A DNA stretch of 64,000 nucleotides from Clostridiaceae bacterium (lineage in GTDB: Bacteria > Bacillota > Clostridia > Lachnospirales > Lachnospiraceae). The DNA is taken from assembly GCA_009911305.1 (NCBI GenBank), contig QXXC01000011.1, positions 1 through 64,000 on the forward strand. The letters are read 5' to 3'. Both the position numbers and the translations under genes were made by a program. The notes under the pieces are model-generated. The model was not told the DNA's origin. It saw nothing but the letters and a program-made list of their open reading frames with translations, and made no database searches. Shown in pieces: positions 7,509-16,014 of this stretch (its first letter is position 1; each line of letters opens with the position of its first letter).

Positions 7509-8898
7509 CGAGGATAAAATTGGGAAAACATTCAGCAAGTTTTACAGTGAGTGGTTGTTAGGCAAATTTCATAATCTTCCAGACGACTTGCAGCTTAAGT
7601 TTTACAGAGGGGATTCAGAAAAATTATGTGCTATTGCACAAGGAAGAAAAAAGCGTTGGAGGGATTCTCGTTTTATTATTGATGGGACAAAAAGTAATGG
7701 GCGCCTGTGTTTTTTTAGCATAAAAGAGAGTAGGAATCCTGCATTAAAGTTATTTCTTACTATGATAATTAAAAATATGGAGAAAAACATCCGGGATTTG
7801 TTGTATATGGATGAAATGGAAGAGCGGATCAGGCAGAAAGGGGGGAAGGCGGCATGCACAGACAGATTGGTGAAATTATTAATAGGTGATTTGCTTAACG
7901 TGAAGTGGCTGATAATGAGCTTTGTGGAAGGGGTTCTGGAAGAAAAGCAACTCCCAAAGCAGGAATATCTGATCCATATATCGGCCCAGAAATATGAACA
8001 GCGGGTTGTGAAAACCAAAATGTTTTTTTACTCTGAAAATTCTGAGGCGGGTGAGGGAAATATTATATTTGATAAAAATATAAACAGGGAGGACAGGGAG
8101 CTTTCATTTGACAATATGCGGACAATCCGAAAAATGATGGAAATGTCGGGAGAAAAGCATGGATTGATTGTACATGGAGAAGAGGAAACCTATTATATCG
8201 ACGGAATAAGACGTGTGGAGGAGGGGGAGTGTAAAAATCCGTTATTGTGTATCGAATTTAACGGGCATATGAAATGGTCATTAAAACAAGGGGAAGATTC
8301 TTTTATTGAGTATTGTGAGGGGGATTTCACGATTCCCGCATTAGAAGGAAATAAACAGGATAGTGAGTGGGTAAAGGAATTAAGGTGTTTAAAGGATGTG
8401 ATTCCGAAGCTAAAAGAAGATGATAATGCGATCCATACGGTTCAGGGTATAATCAATGAACTAAAGAAGCAATCACACGGAACATCTATCGTATTTATGG
8501 ATAATAAAACTCTTAAAGATGAAATACATCGATTAGGCGGGCATAAACGATTATATCAGATGAAAGAGTTCAATATATTAGAGCAGACGGAGGAAATAAT
8601 CGGGATTTCGGCAATTGACGGAGCTATTTTGGCGGATATAGAGGGAAACTGCCATGCCGCGGGAGCTATTTTAGACGGGAAATCGGTTTTAAAAGGAGAT
8701 TCGGGGCGAGGGGCCAGATATAATTCGATTGTGAATTATGTAAATGGTGTCTATATGGATTATGTAGACAAAGCAAATAAAACAGAAAATAGCAGCCCGG
8801 AATCAATTTGGTGTTTTGCGGTAATCCTGTCAGAGGATGAAATTGTAAGCCTTGGTATACCAGAAGAGCTTAGAAAGCAGTTTAAGGAACAGATATAA
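7501..8898 (+). CDS. Diadenylate cyclase (DAC/DisA_N-like) domain protein with N-terminal sensor region
   Basis: A 465-residue protein read from the ATG at 7501, which has GGAAGG upstream and overlaps the previous stop; an in-frame start at 7339 lies deep inside the protease gene and is less likely. Residues about 340-440 match the DAC fold that makes c-di-AMP from two ATP: D373-G374-A375, then ADIEGNCHAAGAILDG, then GDSGRGARYNS. The family's second motif is normally RHR; here it reads R406-Y407-N408, so activity or substrate may differ. Residues about 150-290 form a mixed region (including FDNMRTIRKMMEMSG and WSLKQGEDS) in the place where non-housekeeping DAC proteins carry a sensor. There is no membrane helix of the CdaA kind and no DisA C-terminal DNA-binding part. 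AT-rich, like its partner. Confidence 0.72.
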   Translation: MADEDKIGKTFSKFYSEWLLGKFHNLPDDLQLKFYRGDSEKLCAIAQGRKKRWRDSRFIIDGTKSNGRLCFFSIKESRNPALKLFLTMIIKNMEKNIRDLLYMDEMEERIRQKGGKAACTDRLVKLLIGDLLNVKWLIMSFVEGVLEEKQLPKQEYLIHISAQKYEQRVVKTKMFFYSENSEAGEGNIIFDKNINREDRELSFDNMRTIRKMMEMSGEKHGLIVHGEEETYYIDGIRRVEEGECKNPLLCIEFNGHMKWSLKQGEDSFIEYCEGDFTIPALEGNKQDSEWVKELRCLKDVIPKLKEDDNAIHTVQGIINELKKQSHGTSIVFMDNKTLKDEIHRLGGHKRLYQMKEFNILEQTEEIIGISAIDGAILADIEGNCHAAGAILDGKSVLKGDSGRGARYNSIVNYVNGVYMDYVDKANKTENSSPESIWCFAVILSEDEIVSLGIPEELRKQFKEQI

Positions 8899-9170
8899 AA
8901 GCGAAAGTTTGTTCAGTGAAGCAAAAACAGTTATCACACATGATATTTAGAAAAAATGTACGAGGGTGTAAATTATCTTGTGTCTTTGTGATTTTTTTCT
9001 GACCAAGATTTATATCCATAAAAATATCAAGAAATCTAGCATTTACAAGGCTTCGTGGGCTCTGGAATAAGGCGGAAGGATATAGACACAAAATTAAAAA
9101 CACTACCAATGTAACTGTTCAAGGGTTCCTCACGGATGCTTCCGTTATCTCACAGCCCGCCAGTAACATA
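8899..9170. other. Intergenic stretch after the DAC gene, no gene seen
   Basis: AT-rich, with no ribosome-site-led reading frame on either strand and no clear terminator. A 75-residue frame on the minus strand lacks any recognisable domain. The island appears to end somewhere between here and about 9.6 kb. Confidence 0.5.
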
Positions 9171-9310
9171 GCCAGCGCCAGGTTCTATATCCATTAAGTA
9201 CCCCGTAGAAAACCGCCGGCGCTTAGCGAGGTATTTTCGAGCTTAGCGTCCGCTGCGCTTTTCTCCGAGCGGGAGCGGGGGTTCTGTTGGATATAGAACC
9301 TGGCGCTGGC
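9171..9310. repeat. 140-bp palindromic element, copy 1
   Basis: The ends are 23-base perfect inverted repeats (9171-9193 and 9288-9310; outer bases GCCAGCGCCAGG and CCTGGCGCTGGC). Inside are a nested stem (GGCGCTTAGC with GCTTAGCGTCC) and CCGCT/AGCGG arms. A second copy lies at 16893-17046. It has no coding capacity, resembling a miniature inverted-repeat or REP-type element. Confidence 0.85.
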
Positions 9311-9429
9311 GGCCCTTTTTAGATCCCTTCCAGCCAGCACATATTCACAATGAATGCGCAGTCAAACCATAAACAGCGGCTAAAAGATATTGTGAATTGT
9401 AAAAAGAAAGTGAAAATTTCAAATACCTG

Positions 9430-9458
9430 TTGAAAACCCATAATATTTCTAATATAAT
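9430..9458 (+). promoter_or_regulatory. Putative promoter of the alpha/beta hydrolase
   Basis: TTGAAA (9430-9435) and TATAAT (9453-9458) with a 17-base spacer. The gene starts 235 bases downstream, giving a long leader that includes a possible hairpin around AAAATAC / GTATTTT (about 9530-9560). Confidence 0.6.
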
Positions 9459-9692
9459 AGACCCATAATCTCAATTCCGTTTCTAATATCTTTATTTGCT
9501 CTGTTCCTGTTTCCGGAAGGCTTCCGCAATGTAAAATACGATCAGAAAAGCAGTATTTTGTAATTTACAGATATAGGATGACAATGATTCCGTCTGTCTG
9601 AGGCGTTACATGGAATGGCGGCAAACAGGGCAGACTGTTATCAGTGTTGTTAATAAGGGCATTTGGCGCAGATACAAGGAGATGAGAGACAT

Positions 9693-10631
9693 ATGAGCGG
9701 CAGTTTCGATTTTTATATCCCCTCGAGCGACGGTCAAAGCCGGATTCACGGCATTCAGTGGCCGGCGGCGGGCGGGGCGCGGGCAGTGGTGCAGATTTCT
9801 CATGGCATGATTGAGCACATCGGACGGTATGGATATTTTGCAGAGCGAATGAACCGGGCCGGGATCGCGGTGATCGGGCATGACCATCTGGGACATGGGA
9901 GGACGGCGCGCGAGGGAATGCTCGGCCGGTTTGCAGAGGAGAACGGGGCGTACCATGTCCTGGAGGATGTAAGGCGTGTTTCGGAGTATGCGGGCCGTCA
10001 GTATCCGGGAAGGCCGCATATTCTGCTGGGACACAGCATGGGCTCCTTTTTTGTGAGACGTTTTCTGACCCTGCACGGCGATACGGCAGACGGCGCGATC
10101 CTGATGGGGACCGGGAGCCAGCCGGCGGTTGTTTTGAGGGCGGCGCGGGCAATTGTATCGAGGGCTGTGAGAAAAGAGGGGCGGGCCGTTTGTAATGAAA
10201 CGCTGCACCGCCTCGTCCTGGGAGGCTATAACCGGCGGTTTGAGAAGGGGGAGACCGATCACCAGTGGCTGTCCAGGGACACGGCCGCAAACCGGGCCTA
10301 TGAGGCGGATCCGTACTGTCAGTTTCTGTTTTCCAATGGGGCCTATGAGGATTTTTTCCAGGTTATGTGGGATTTGAAACGGCAAAAGCAGTTTGAGCGG
10401 ATTCCCAGGACGCTGCCGATCCTGCTGCTTTCCGGCGCCCTGGATCCGGTGGGGGAACAGGGGCGCGGCGTGCGGCGCGTTTACAGGGAGTTTAAGAGGC
10501 TGGGGATGCGGGATGTGAGAATCAGGCTTTATCCGGAGGCGCGCCATGAGCTGCTGAATGAGATCAACCGGGATGAAGTGTGCCGCGATATTTTGCGGTG
10601 GATCCGGAAGAGGTACGGGGGGATTGGATAA
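9693..10631 (+). CDS. Alpha/beta hydrolase, lysophospholipase / monoacylglycerol lipase type
   Basis: A 312-residue serine hydrolase of the PldB/COG2267 kind. The nucleophile elbow is GHSMGSF, preceded by HGMIEHIGRY (oxyanion region) and GHDHLGHGRT; the acid is in SGALDPVG and the histidine in EARHELLNE. No signal peptide, so it probably acts in the cytoplasm on lysophospholipids or monoacylglycerols; the substrate is inferred from family only. The ATG at 9693 follows AAGGAGATGAG; a TTG 30 bases earlier is in frame but has no ribosome site. It stands alone between two intergenic regions with repeats. Confidence 0.88.
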   Translation: MSGSFDFYIPSSDGQSRIHGIQWPAAGGARAVVQISHGMIEHIGRYGYFAERMNRAGIAVIGHDHLGHGRTAREGMLGRFAEENGAYHVLEDVRRVSEYAGRQYPGRPHILLGHSMGSFFVRRFLTLHGDTADGAILMGTGSQPAVVLRAARAIVSRAVRKEGRAVCNETLHRLVLGGYNRRFEKGETDHQWLSRDTAANRAYEADPYCQFLFSNGAYEDFFQVMWDLKRQKQFERIPRTLPILLLSGALDPVGEQGRGVRRVYREFKRLGMRDVRIRLYPEARHELLNEINRDEVCRDILRWIRKRYGGIG

Positions 10632-11040
10632 TTGGATGATCATTTCCGTTCCGGAGCGTGTCTGAAGCATCTTTCCGGCGCGCTCTAAGGAGCGGTTATG
10701 AGATCATCTGTACAGGCTGCGGAGGATCGCTTGCGGGCGCCTTAACCTACATTCCTCTCATCTGAACGTCGCTCGGAATCGCAGGAAGCGGTTTTCGGAT
10801 ACCTCTGAAATGAAGCGGACGTCTGCGTCTGCGGTGATGCTGCGAAAATAAAACAGGATTCTATAATTATTCCGTTTTGTCTATGTTCTAAATATATCTT
10901 TTGTTCTAATCCATTTCGATTCCATGATACCAGGGTCAAAAGATCTTTTGACCCCAACATCATTCCATTCATATGTATCGTATCCATCCGCAGGTGATGG
11001 TGAGCGTAACGGTTTTTAATAAAAAAGGGGGTTTATCTGT
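10632..11040. other. 409-bp gap with dispersed palindrome
   Basis: No supported gene. The one notable structure is a perfect palindrome, GGGTCAAAAGATCTTTTGACCC, interrupted here only for length and spanning about 10933-10954, followed by AACATCAT. The 19-base end CTTTTGACCCCAACATCAT (10945-10963) recurs exactly at 62734-62752. An 81-residue minus-strand frame crosses the gap without recognisable domains. Confidence 0.6.
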
Positions 11041-12591
11041 TTGTTCAGCAATATCATGTCATTTGGCCTGTGCGGGGTGGAGGCGTTTCCGGTTTCCGTG
11101 GAGGCGGATGTGAATGACGGCCTTCCGGGATTTATTATGGTGGGCTATCTCGCGCAGGAGGTCCGGGAGGCGCAGGAGCGGGTACGGGCATCCTTTAAAA
11201 ATTCGGGTTTCCGGCTTCCGCCCCGCAAGATCACCGTGAACCTGTCTCCGGCCGGGGTGCGCAAGGAGGGCACGGCGTATGATCTGGCGATTGCGGTCAG
11301 CGTACTGTGCTGCCTGGGGCAGATTGCGCCGGAGAGCCTGAACGGTTCGGCGTTTATCGGGGAGCTGGGGCTTGACGGAAGCATAAAGCCGGTCAGGGGC
11401 ATCCTGCCAAGGGCCTATGCGGCGGCGAAGCTGGGGATCCAAAGGGTGTTTCTCCCAAGGGAGAATGTCCGGGAGGGCATGGCGGTGCGCGGGCTGGAGG
11501 CAGTGGGCGCAGGTTCCCTGAAGGAGCTGGCCGGGCTTCTGGCGGATCCGGCGTCCATTAAAGGGAGCTGGTTTGATGATTCGCTGTTTTCCGTGGAGGA
11601 GAATCCGGAATTTGATATGGATTTTGAAGAGCTCAGAGGGCTGGCGACGGTGCGGCGCGCCAGTGAGGCCGCCGTGGCGGGAAAGCACAATATTCTCTAT
11701 ATCGGGCCGGCGGGGACGGGGAAGACGATGGCGGCCAGGAGGCTGGCGACGATTCTGCCGCCGCTTTCCCTGGAGGAGAGCATGGAGCTGTCGAAGCTGT
11801 ACAGCATATGCGGCCTTCTCCCGGCCGACAGGCCGCTTGTGAGGATGCGGCCGTTTCGCAGCCCGCACCACAGCGCGACAGCCGCGGCGCTGGCGGGCGG
11901 GGGCAGAAATCCGAGGCCGGGGGAGATTTCCCTGGCCACGCACGGGGTTCTGTTTCTGGACGAGCTCGCGGAATTTCCGCCGGCGCTTGTGGATCTGCTG
12001 CGTCAGCCTATGGAGGAGGGGCGGATTGTGGTGTCGCGCAGCAGCCGGGCCGTGGAGTTTCCGGCGGATCCGCTGATTGCGGCGGCGATGAATCCATGCA
12101 AATGCGGGTTTTATCCGGATCTGGGGCGCTGCCGGTGCAGCGAAGCGCAGATCCGGCGTTATCTGGGGCGTATTTCCGGGCCTTTTCTGGACCGGATCGA
12201 TATCGGGGTGGAGGTTCCGCTTCCGCCGGAGTTTGTAAGCGCAGGCAGACAGGAAAAGGGAGAGAGCTCGGCCGTGATGCGGGATCGCGTCACGGAGGCG
12301 AGAAAACGGCAGGAGGAGCGGTTTTCGGGAGAGCGTATCCGCTTTAACGGGCAGATGAAGGCGCGCCATATTGAGCGCTTCTGCCCGGTTTCAAAGGCGG
12401 ATCAGGCTTTTCTGGAGGATGTATACAGACGGCTTCCTTTCAGCATCCGGGGACAGGAGAAAATTCTCAAGACGGCCCGCACACTGGCTGATTTGGACGG
12501 AAAACGGGAGATCGGACGGGAGCAGTTAATGGAGGCTGTGGCATTCAGGAGCTTTGAGAGGAGCTACTGGGGCTTCCGGTACGGAGAGTAG
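11041..12591 (+). CDS. yifB: YifB/ComM family magnesium-chelatase-like AAA+ ATPase
   Basis: A 516-residue protein starting at TTG (GGGGGTTT ribosome site upstream), beginning MFSNIMSFGLCGVEAFPVSV as in this family. The N-terminal Lon-like domain carries VEADVNDGLPGF and GAGSLKEL; the central AAA+ domain has Walker A GPAGTGKT, the FRSPHHSATAAAL segment and Walker B VLFLDELAEF; the C-terminal part contains a CKCGFYPD Cys cluster. ComM in other bacteria is a helicase that extends heteroduplex during natural transformation, so its position directly before dprA is meaningful. Only 21 bases separate the two genes, so they probably form one operon. Confidence 0.93.
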   Translation: MFSNIMSFGLCGVEAFPVSVEADVNDGLPGFIMVGYLAQEVREAQERVRASFKNSGFRLPPRKITVNLSPAGVRKEGTAYDLAIAVSVLCCLGQIAPESLNGSAFIGELGLDGSIKPVRGILPRAYAAAKLGIQRVFLPRENVREGMAVRGLEAVGAGSLKELAGLLADPASIKGSWFDDSLFSVEENPEFDMDFEELRGLATVRRASEAAVAGKHNILYIGPAGTGKTMAARRLATILPPLSLEESMELSKLYSICGLLPADRPLVRMRPFRSPHHSATAAALAGGGRNPRPGEISLATHGVLFLDELAEFPPALVDLLRQPMEEGRIVVSRSSRAVEFPADPLIAAAMNPCKCGFYPDLGRCRCSEAQIRRYLGRISGPFLDRIDIGVEVPLPPEFVSAGRQEKGESSAVMRDRVTEARKRQEERFSGERIRFNGQMKARHIERFCPVSKADQAFLEDVYRRLPFSIRGQEKILKTARTLADLDGKREIGREQLMEAVAFRSFERSYWGFRYGE

Positions 12592-12612
12592 GGAGCAAAG
12601 GGGAGGTGGAAC

Positions 12613-13725
12613 ATGGCAGAGATCACGGAAAAAGAGTACGCTTACTGGCTGAGCCGGATCGGCGTGATCGGCGCGGTGAAGGCGGGAAGGCTCCTGGAAT
12701 GCGCCGGGAGCTACGAGGCAGTATATAATATGAAGAAACAGCATCTGATGAGCCTGGATTTCCTGCGAAAGGGGGATGCGGAGGCAGTGGAGGCGGCGCG
12801 GGGGGAGTTAAGCCTGCGGCGCAGGGAATATGACGCCATGCTGCGGAAGGGCATCCGCTTCCTTCTGCCGTCGGATCCGGAATATCCGAAGCGGCTGCGG
12901 AATATGTATGATATGCCGAGATGGCTTTTTGTGAGAGGGGCGCTCCCGTCAGATGAAGCGCCCAGCGCGGCTTTGATTGGGGCCAGGAGCTGTACTTCCT
13001 ACGGCCGGCAGGAGGCGGAGCGCCTGGGAGGGGATCTGGCGCTGGCCGGCATCCAGGTCGTGAGCGGCATGGCCAGGGGCATTGACGGCGCCGGCCAGGA
13101 GGGCGCGCTGCGAAACGGCGGGGCCTCCTGCGCCGTTTTGGGGAGCGGGATTGATGTCTGTTACCCAAGCTCGAATCAGAGGCTTTACGGGGCGCTTGTG
13201 GAACGCGGAGGGATACTTTCCGAGTACGGGCCGGGCGAGCCCCCGCTCTCCTGGCATTTTCCGTGCCGCAACCGGATCATCAGCGGGCTTTCCGATGCGG
13301 TGATCGTGGTGGAGGCAAGAGTGCGCAGCGGATCCCTTATCACAGCCGATCTGGCGCTGGAGCAGGGAAAGGAGGTATTTGCCTTTCCGGGGCGGCGCAC
13401 GGATCCGCTGAGCGCGGGCTGCAACGGGCTGATACGGCAGGGAGCGGCGATGGTCACGTCGCCGGAGGACATCCTTGATTTTTTCCAGTTAAAGCATGAA
13501 TGTATTAAAGGAAAAAAGAAAAAAGAGAAAAAAACAGAGAAGACACTTGCAAAGACGGAGAAAATGGTGTATAGTTGCCTCGATTTACAATCAAAGCATC
13601 TGGAGGAGATCATGCAGGCCAGCGGTCTTTCCATGGCGGACTGCATGGAGGCCCTTTTGAAGCTGGAGCTTAAGGGCATGGCTCTCCAGCCGCTGAATCA
13701 GTATTATACAAGAAAACTGGAGTAG
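12613..13725 (+). CDS. dprA: DNA-processing protein DprA
   Basis: A 370-residue protein that in transformable bacteria binds incoming single-stranded DNA and loads RecA. The Rossmann-like core shows GARSCTSYGRQEAERLG, VSGMARGIDGAGQEGAL, LGSGIDVCYPSSN and the conserved RNRIISGLSDAVIVVEA followed by SGSLITADLALEQG. An N-terminal helix-hairpin-like region precedes it. A lysine-rich linker (KGKKKKEKKTEK, about residues 299-315) joins the core to a C-terminal winged-helix-like domain. GGGGAGGT precedes the ATG. Located in the conserved order yifB-dprA-topA-codY. Confidence 0.95.
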   Translation: MAEITEKEYAYWLSRIGVIGAVKAGRLLECAGSYEAVYNMKKQHLMSLDFLRKGDAEAVEAARGELSLRRREYDAMLRKGIRFLLPSDPEYPKRLRNMYDMPRWLFVRGALPSDEAPSAALIGARSCTSYGRQEAERLGGDLALAGIQVVSGMARGIDGAGQEGALRNGGASCAVLGSGIDVCYPSSNQRLYGALVERGGILSEYGPGEPPLSWHFPCRNRIISGLSDAVIVVEARVRSGSLITADLALEQGKEVFAFPGRRTDPLSAGCNGLIRQGAAMVTSPEDILDFFQLKHECIKGKKKKEKKTEKTLAKTEKMVYSCLDLQSKHLEEIMQASGLSMADCMEALLKLELKGMALQPLNQYYTRKLE

Positions 13726-13734
13726 GAGTCTGAA

Positions 13735-15813
13735 ATGTCAAAGAATCTTGTAATTGTAGAGTCGCCGGCCAAGGTAAAGACCATTAAAAAATTTCTGGGA
13801 TCCAACTATGAGGTGGACGCTTCCGGCGGCCATGTCCGTGATCTGCCCAAGAGCCAGCTTGGGATCGACATAGAGCACGATTATGAGCCGAAATATATTA
13901 CGATCAGGGGAAAAGGCGATATACTGGCCAAGCTCCGCCGGGAGGTCAAGAAGGCGGATAAGATCTATCTGGCGACGGACCCGGATCGGGAGGGGGAGGC
14001 GATTTCCTGGCATCTCATCAAGGCTCTGAAGCTGGATGAGGCCAGGGACAAGAAGATTTACCGCATCAGCTTCAATGAGATTACGAAAAATGCGGTTAAG
14101 ACCTCGTTAAAAGAGCCGCGGGTGATTGATATGAACCTCGTGGACGCGCAGCAGGCGCGCAGGATGCTGGACCGCATGGTTGGATATCTTATCAGCCCGC
14201 TCTTATGGGCCAAGGTCAAGAGGGGCTTAAGCGCAGGGCGCGTCCAGTCCGTGGCGCTGCGGATGATCTGCGACAGGGAGGAGGAGATCAATTCCTTTAT
14301 CCCGGAGGAATACTGGAATCTGGAGGCGGCCCTAAAGGCAAAGGGCTCGAAAAGGAAGCTGTCCGCCAAGTATTACGGCACAAAGGACGGCAGGAAGGCC
14401 ATCCATAACAAAGAAGAGCTGGACGCGATTTTAAAGGATCTGGACGGCTGCTCCTATACGGTGAGCGAGGTGAAAAAGGGAGAGCGCATAAAGCGCGCCC
14501 CGATCCCCTTTACGACGAGCACCATGCAGCAGGAGGCGGCCAAGACCCTTAATTTTTCCACACAGAAGACCATGCGCCTGGCGCAGCAGCTCTATGAGGG
14601 CGTGGACATAAAGGGGCGCGGGACCGTGGGCCTTATCACGTATCTGCGTACGGATTCGACGCGTGTGGCAACAGAGGCCGACGCGGCGGCCAGGGCCTTT
14701 ATCGGGGAGCAGTACGGAAACGATTATGTCTCCCGGGGAGGGCAGGAGAAAAAGACGGATGCCAAGATCCAGGACGCCCATGAGGCGATCCGCCCGACGG
14801 ATATCACCCTGACGCCGGTTCAGGTCAAGGAATCCCTGGGCAGGGATTTGTTCCGGCTTTATCAGCTCATCTGGAAGCGCTTTACCGCCAGCCGGATGCA
14901 GCCGGCCGTGTATGAGACGACGTCAGTAAAGGTTGCGGCCGGAGAGCATATCTTCTCCCTTTCCGCCTCCCTGATCAAATTTGACGGCTTTTTGTCTGTC
15001 TATATGCAGGACGAGGACAAGGAAGAGGGCGGGCTTCTCACAGAGACGCTGGAAAAAGGGATGGAGCTCGGACTGATTGAGCTGTTGAGCAGCCAGCATT
15101 TCACGCAGCCGCCGGCGCATTTCACGGAAGCCTCTCTGGTGAAGGCCATGGAGGAGCAGGGGATTGGGCGTCCCAGTACCTATGCGCCTACGATCACCAC
15201 CATCATTGCAAGGCGCTATGTGGCCAAGGAAAATAAAAACCTCTACGTGACGGAGCTGGGCGAGGTGGTCAACGGCATGATGAAGCAGGCGTTCCCTTCC
15301 ATCGTGGATCTGGCCTTTACAGCCAATATGGAATATCTGCTGGACGGTATCGGGGACGGGAGCGTGCAGTGGAAGACCGTGATTGAGAATTTTTACCCGG
15401 ATCTGGCGGAGGCTGTAAAGGAAGCGGAGGATAAGCTGGACGCAGTGAAGATCGCCGATGAGGTGACGGATGAAATCTGTGAAAACTGCGGCCGCAACAT
15501 GGTCATTAAGTACGGGCCGCACGGCCGGTTCTTAGCCTGCCCCGGTTTTCCGGACTGTAAAAATACCAGGCCCTACCTCGAAAAGATCGGCGTCGCCTGT
15601 CCGAAGTGCGGAAAGGACATCGTGCTGCGCAAGACGAAAAAAGGGCGCAAATACTATGGCTGCGAGGACAATCCGGACTGTGATTTCATGTCCTGGCAGA
15701 AGCCCTCAAAGGAGGTGTGCCCGGGATGCGGCGGCATGATGGTCGAAAAGGGAAACAAGCTTCTCTGTTCCGATAAAAACTGTGGATTTGTGAAAACAAA
15801 GGATGAGGAATAA
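13735..15813 (+). CDS. topA: DNA topoisomerase I (type IA)
   Basis: A 692-residue enzyme that relaxes negatively supercoiled DNA through a 5'-phosphotyrosine intermediate. The Toprim domain is at the N terminus (NLVIVESPAKVKTIKKFLG, ATDPDREGEAISWHL); the catalytic tyrosine is Y303 in LITYLRTDSTR. The C terminus carries three zinc-ribbon modules (CENCG...CPGFPDC, CPKCG...CEDNPDC, CPGCG...CSDKNC). It starts 9 bases after dprA with AGGAG upstream, so it shares that transcript. Length and domain order are normal. Confidence 0.98.
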   Translation: MSKNLVIVESPAKVKTIKKFLGSNYEVDASGGHVRDLPKSQLGIDIEHDYEPKYITIRGKGDILAKLRREVKKADKIYLATDPDREGEAISWHLIKALKLDEARDKKIYRISFNEITKNAVKTSLKEPRVIDMNLVDAQQARRMLDRMVGYLISPLLWAKVKRGLSAGRVQSVALRMICDREEEINSFIPEEYWNLEAALKAKGSKRKLSAKYYGTKDGRKAIHNKEELDAILKDLDGCSYTVSEVKKGERIKRAPIPFTTSTMQQEAAKTLNFSTQKTMRLAQQLYEGVDIKGRGTVGLITYLRTDSTRVATEADAAARAFIGEQYGNDYVSRGGQEKKTDAKIQDAHEAIRPTDITLTPVQVKESLGRDLFRLYQLIWKRFTASRMQPAVYETTSVKVAAGEHIFSLSASLIKFDGFLSVYMQDEDKEEGGLLTETLEKGMELGLIELLSSQHFTQPPAHFTEASLVKAMEEQGIGRPSTYAPTITTIIARRYVAKENKNLYVTELGEVVNGMMKQAFPSIVDLAFTANMEYLLDGIGDGSVQWKTVIENFYPDLAEAVKEAEDKLDAVKIADEVTDEICENCGRNMVIKYGPHGRFLACPGFPDCKNTRPYLEKIGVACPKCGKDIVLRKTKKGRKYYGCEDNPDCDFMSWQKPSKEVCPGCGGMMVEKGNKLLCSDKNCGFVKTKDEE

Positions 15814-15924
15814 AAGTTGCGTTAGTCTGCCTCTGAAAACCGCCGTTCAGACGGTAAAACAGGGCCCGCCGGGCCCCGCTGGCACTCTAATTATTAAAAA
15901 AAATTGAAAAAACCGGAATATCTC

Positions 15925-15953
15925 TTGTTATTAGTCCGCAATTGTGTTACTAT
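15925..15953 (+). promoter_or_regulatory. Putative codY promoter
   Basis: TTGTTA (15925-15930) and TACTAT (15948-15953) with 17 bases between, about 60 bases before the codY start. The topA-codY gap also holds a GC hairpin (GGGCCCGCCGGGCCC, about 15867-15881) without a strong T-tract. Confidence 0.45.
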
Positions 15954-16014
15954 TTTTATATAAAGGAAATAATTTCAAAATTGCAAAAAGATTAAGTAAA
16001 GGAGGTAACTGGCA

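Noticed and set aside
8882-9109. 75-codon minus-strand frame after the DAC gene
   Set aside because: Hydrophobic start but no ribosome site or conserved feature; AT-rich chance frame.
9606-10670. 354-codon minus-strand frame opposite the alpha/beta hydrolase
   Set aside because: Pro-rich antisense frame with no domain; the hydrolase catalytic triad is evident on the plus strand.
10742-10987. 81-codon minus-strand frame before yifB
   Set aside because: No ribosome site, crosses the dispersed palindrome, no recognisable domain.
11059-12369. 436-codon minus-strand frame opposite yifB
   Set aside because: Arg/Pro/His-rich composition typical of antisense frames in GC-rich coding DNA; yifB is clear on the other strand.
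15866-15882. Terminator after topA at the GGGCCCGCCGGGCCC stem
   Set aside because: The stem is strong but no T-tract follows, only AT-rich sequence 20 bases later; left as a note in the codY promoter entry.
15960-15985. CodY box before codY (AATTTCAAAATT)
   Set aside because: Only a partial match to AATTTTCWGAAAATT in a region rich in A and T; too weak to call.
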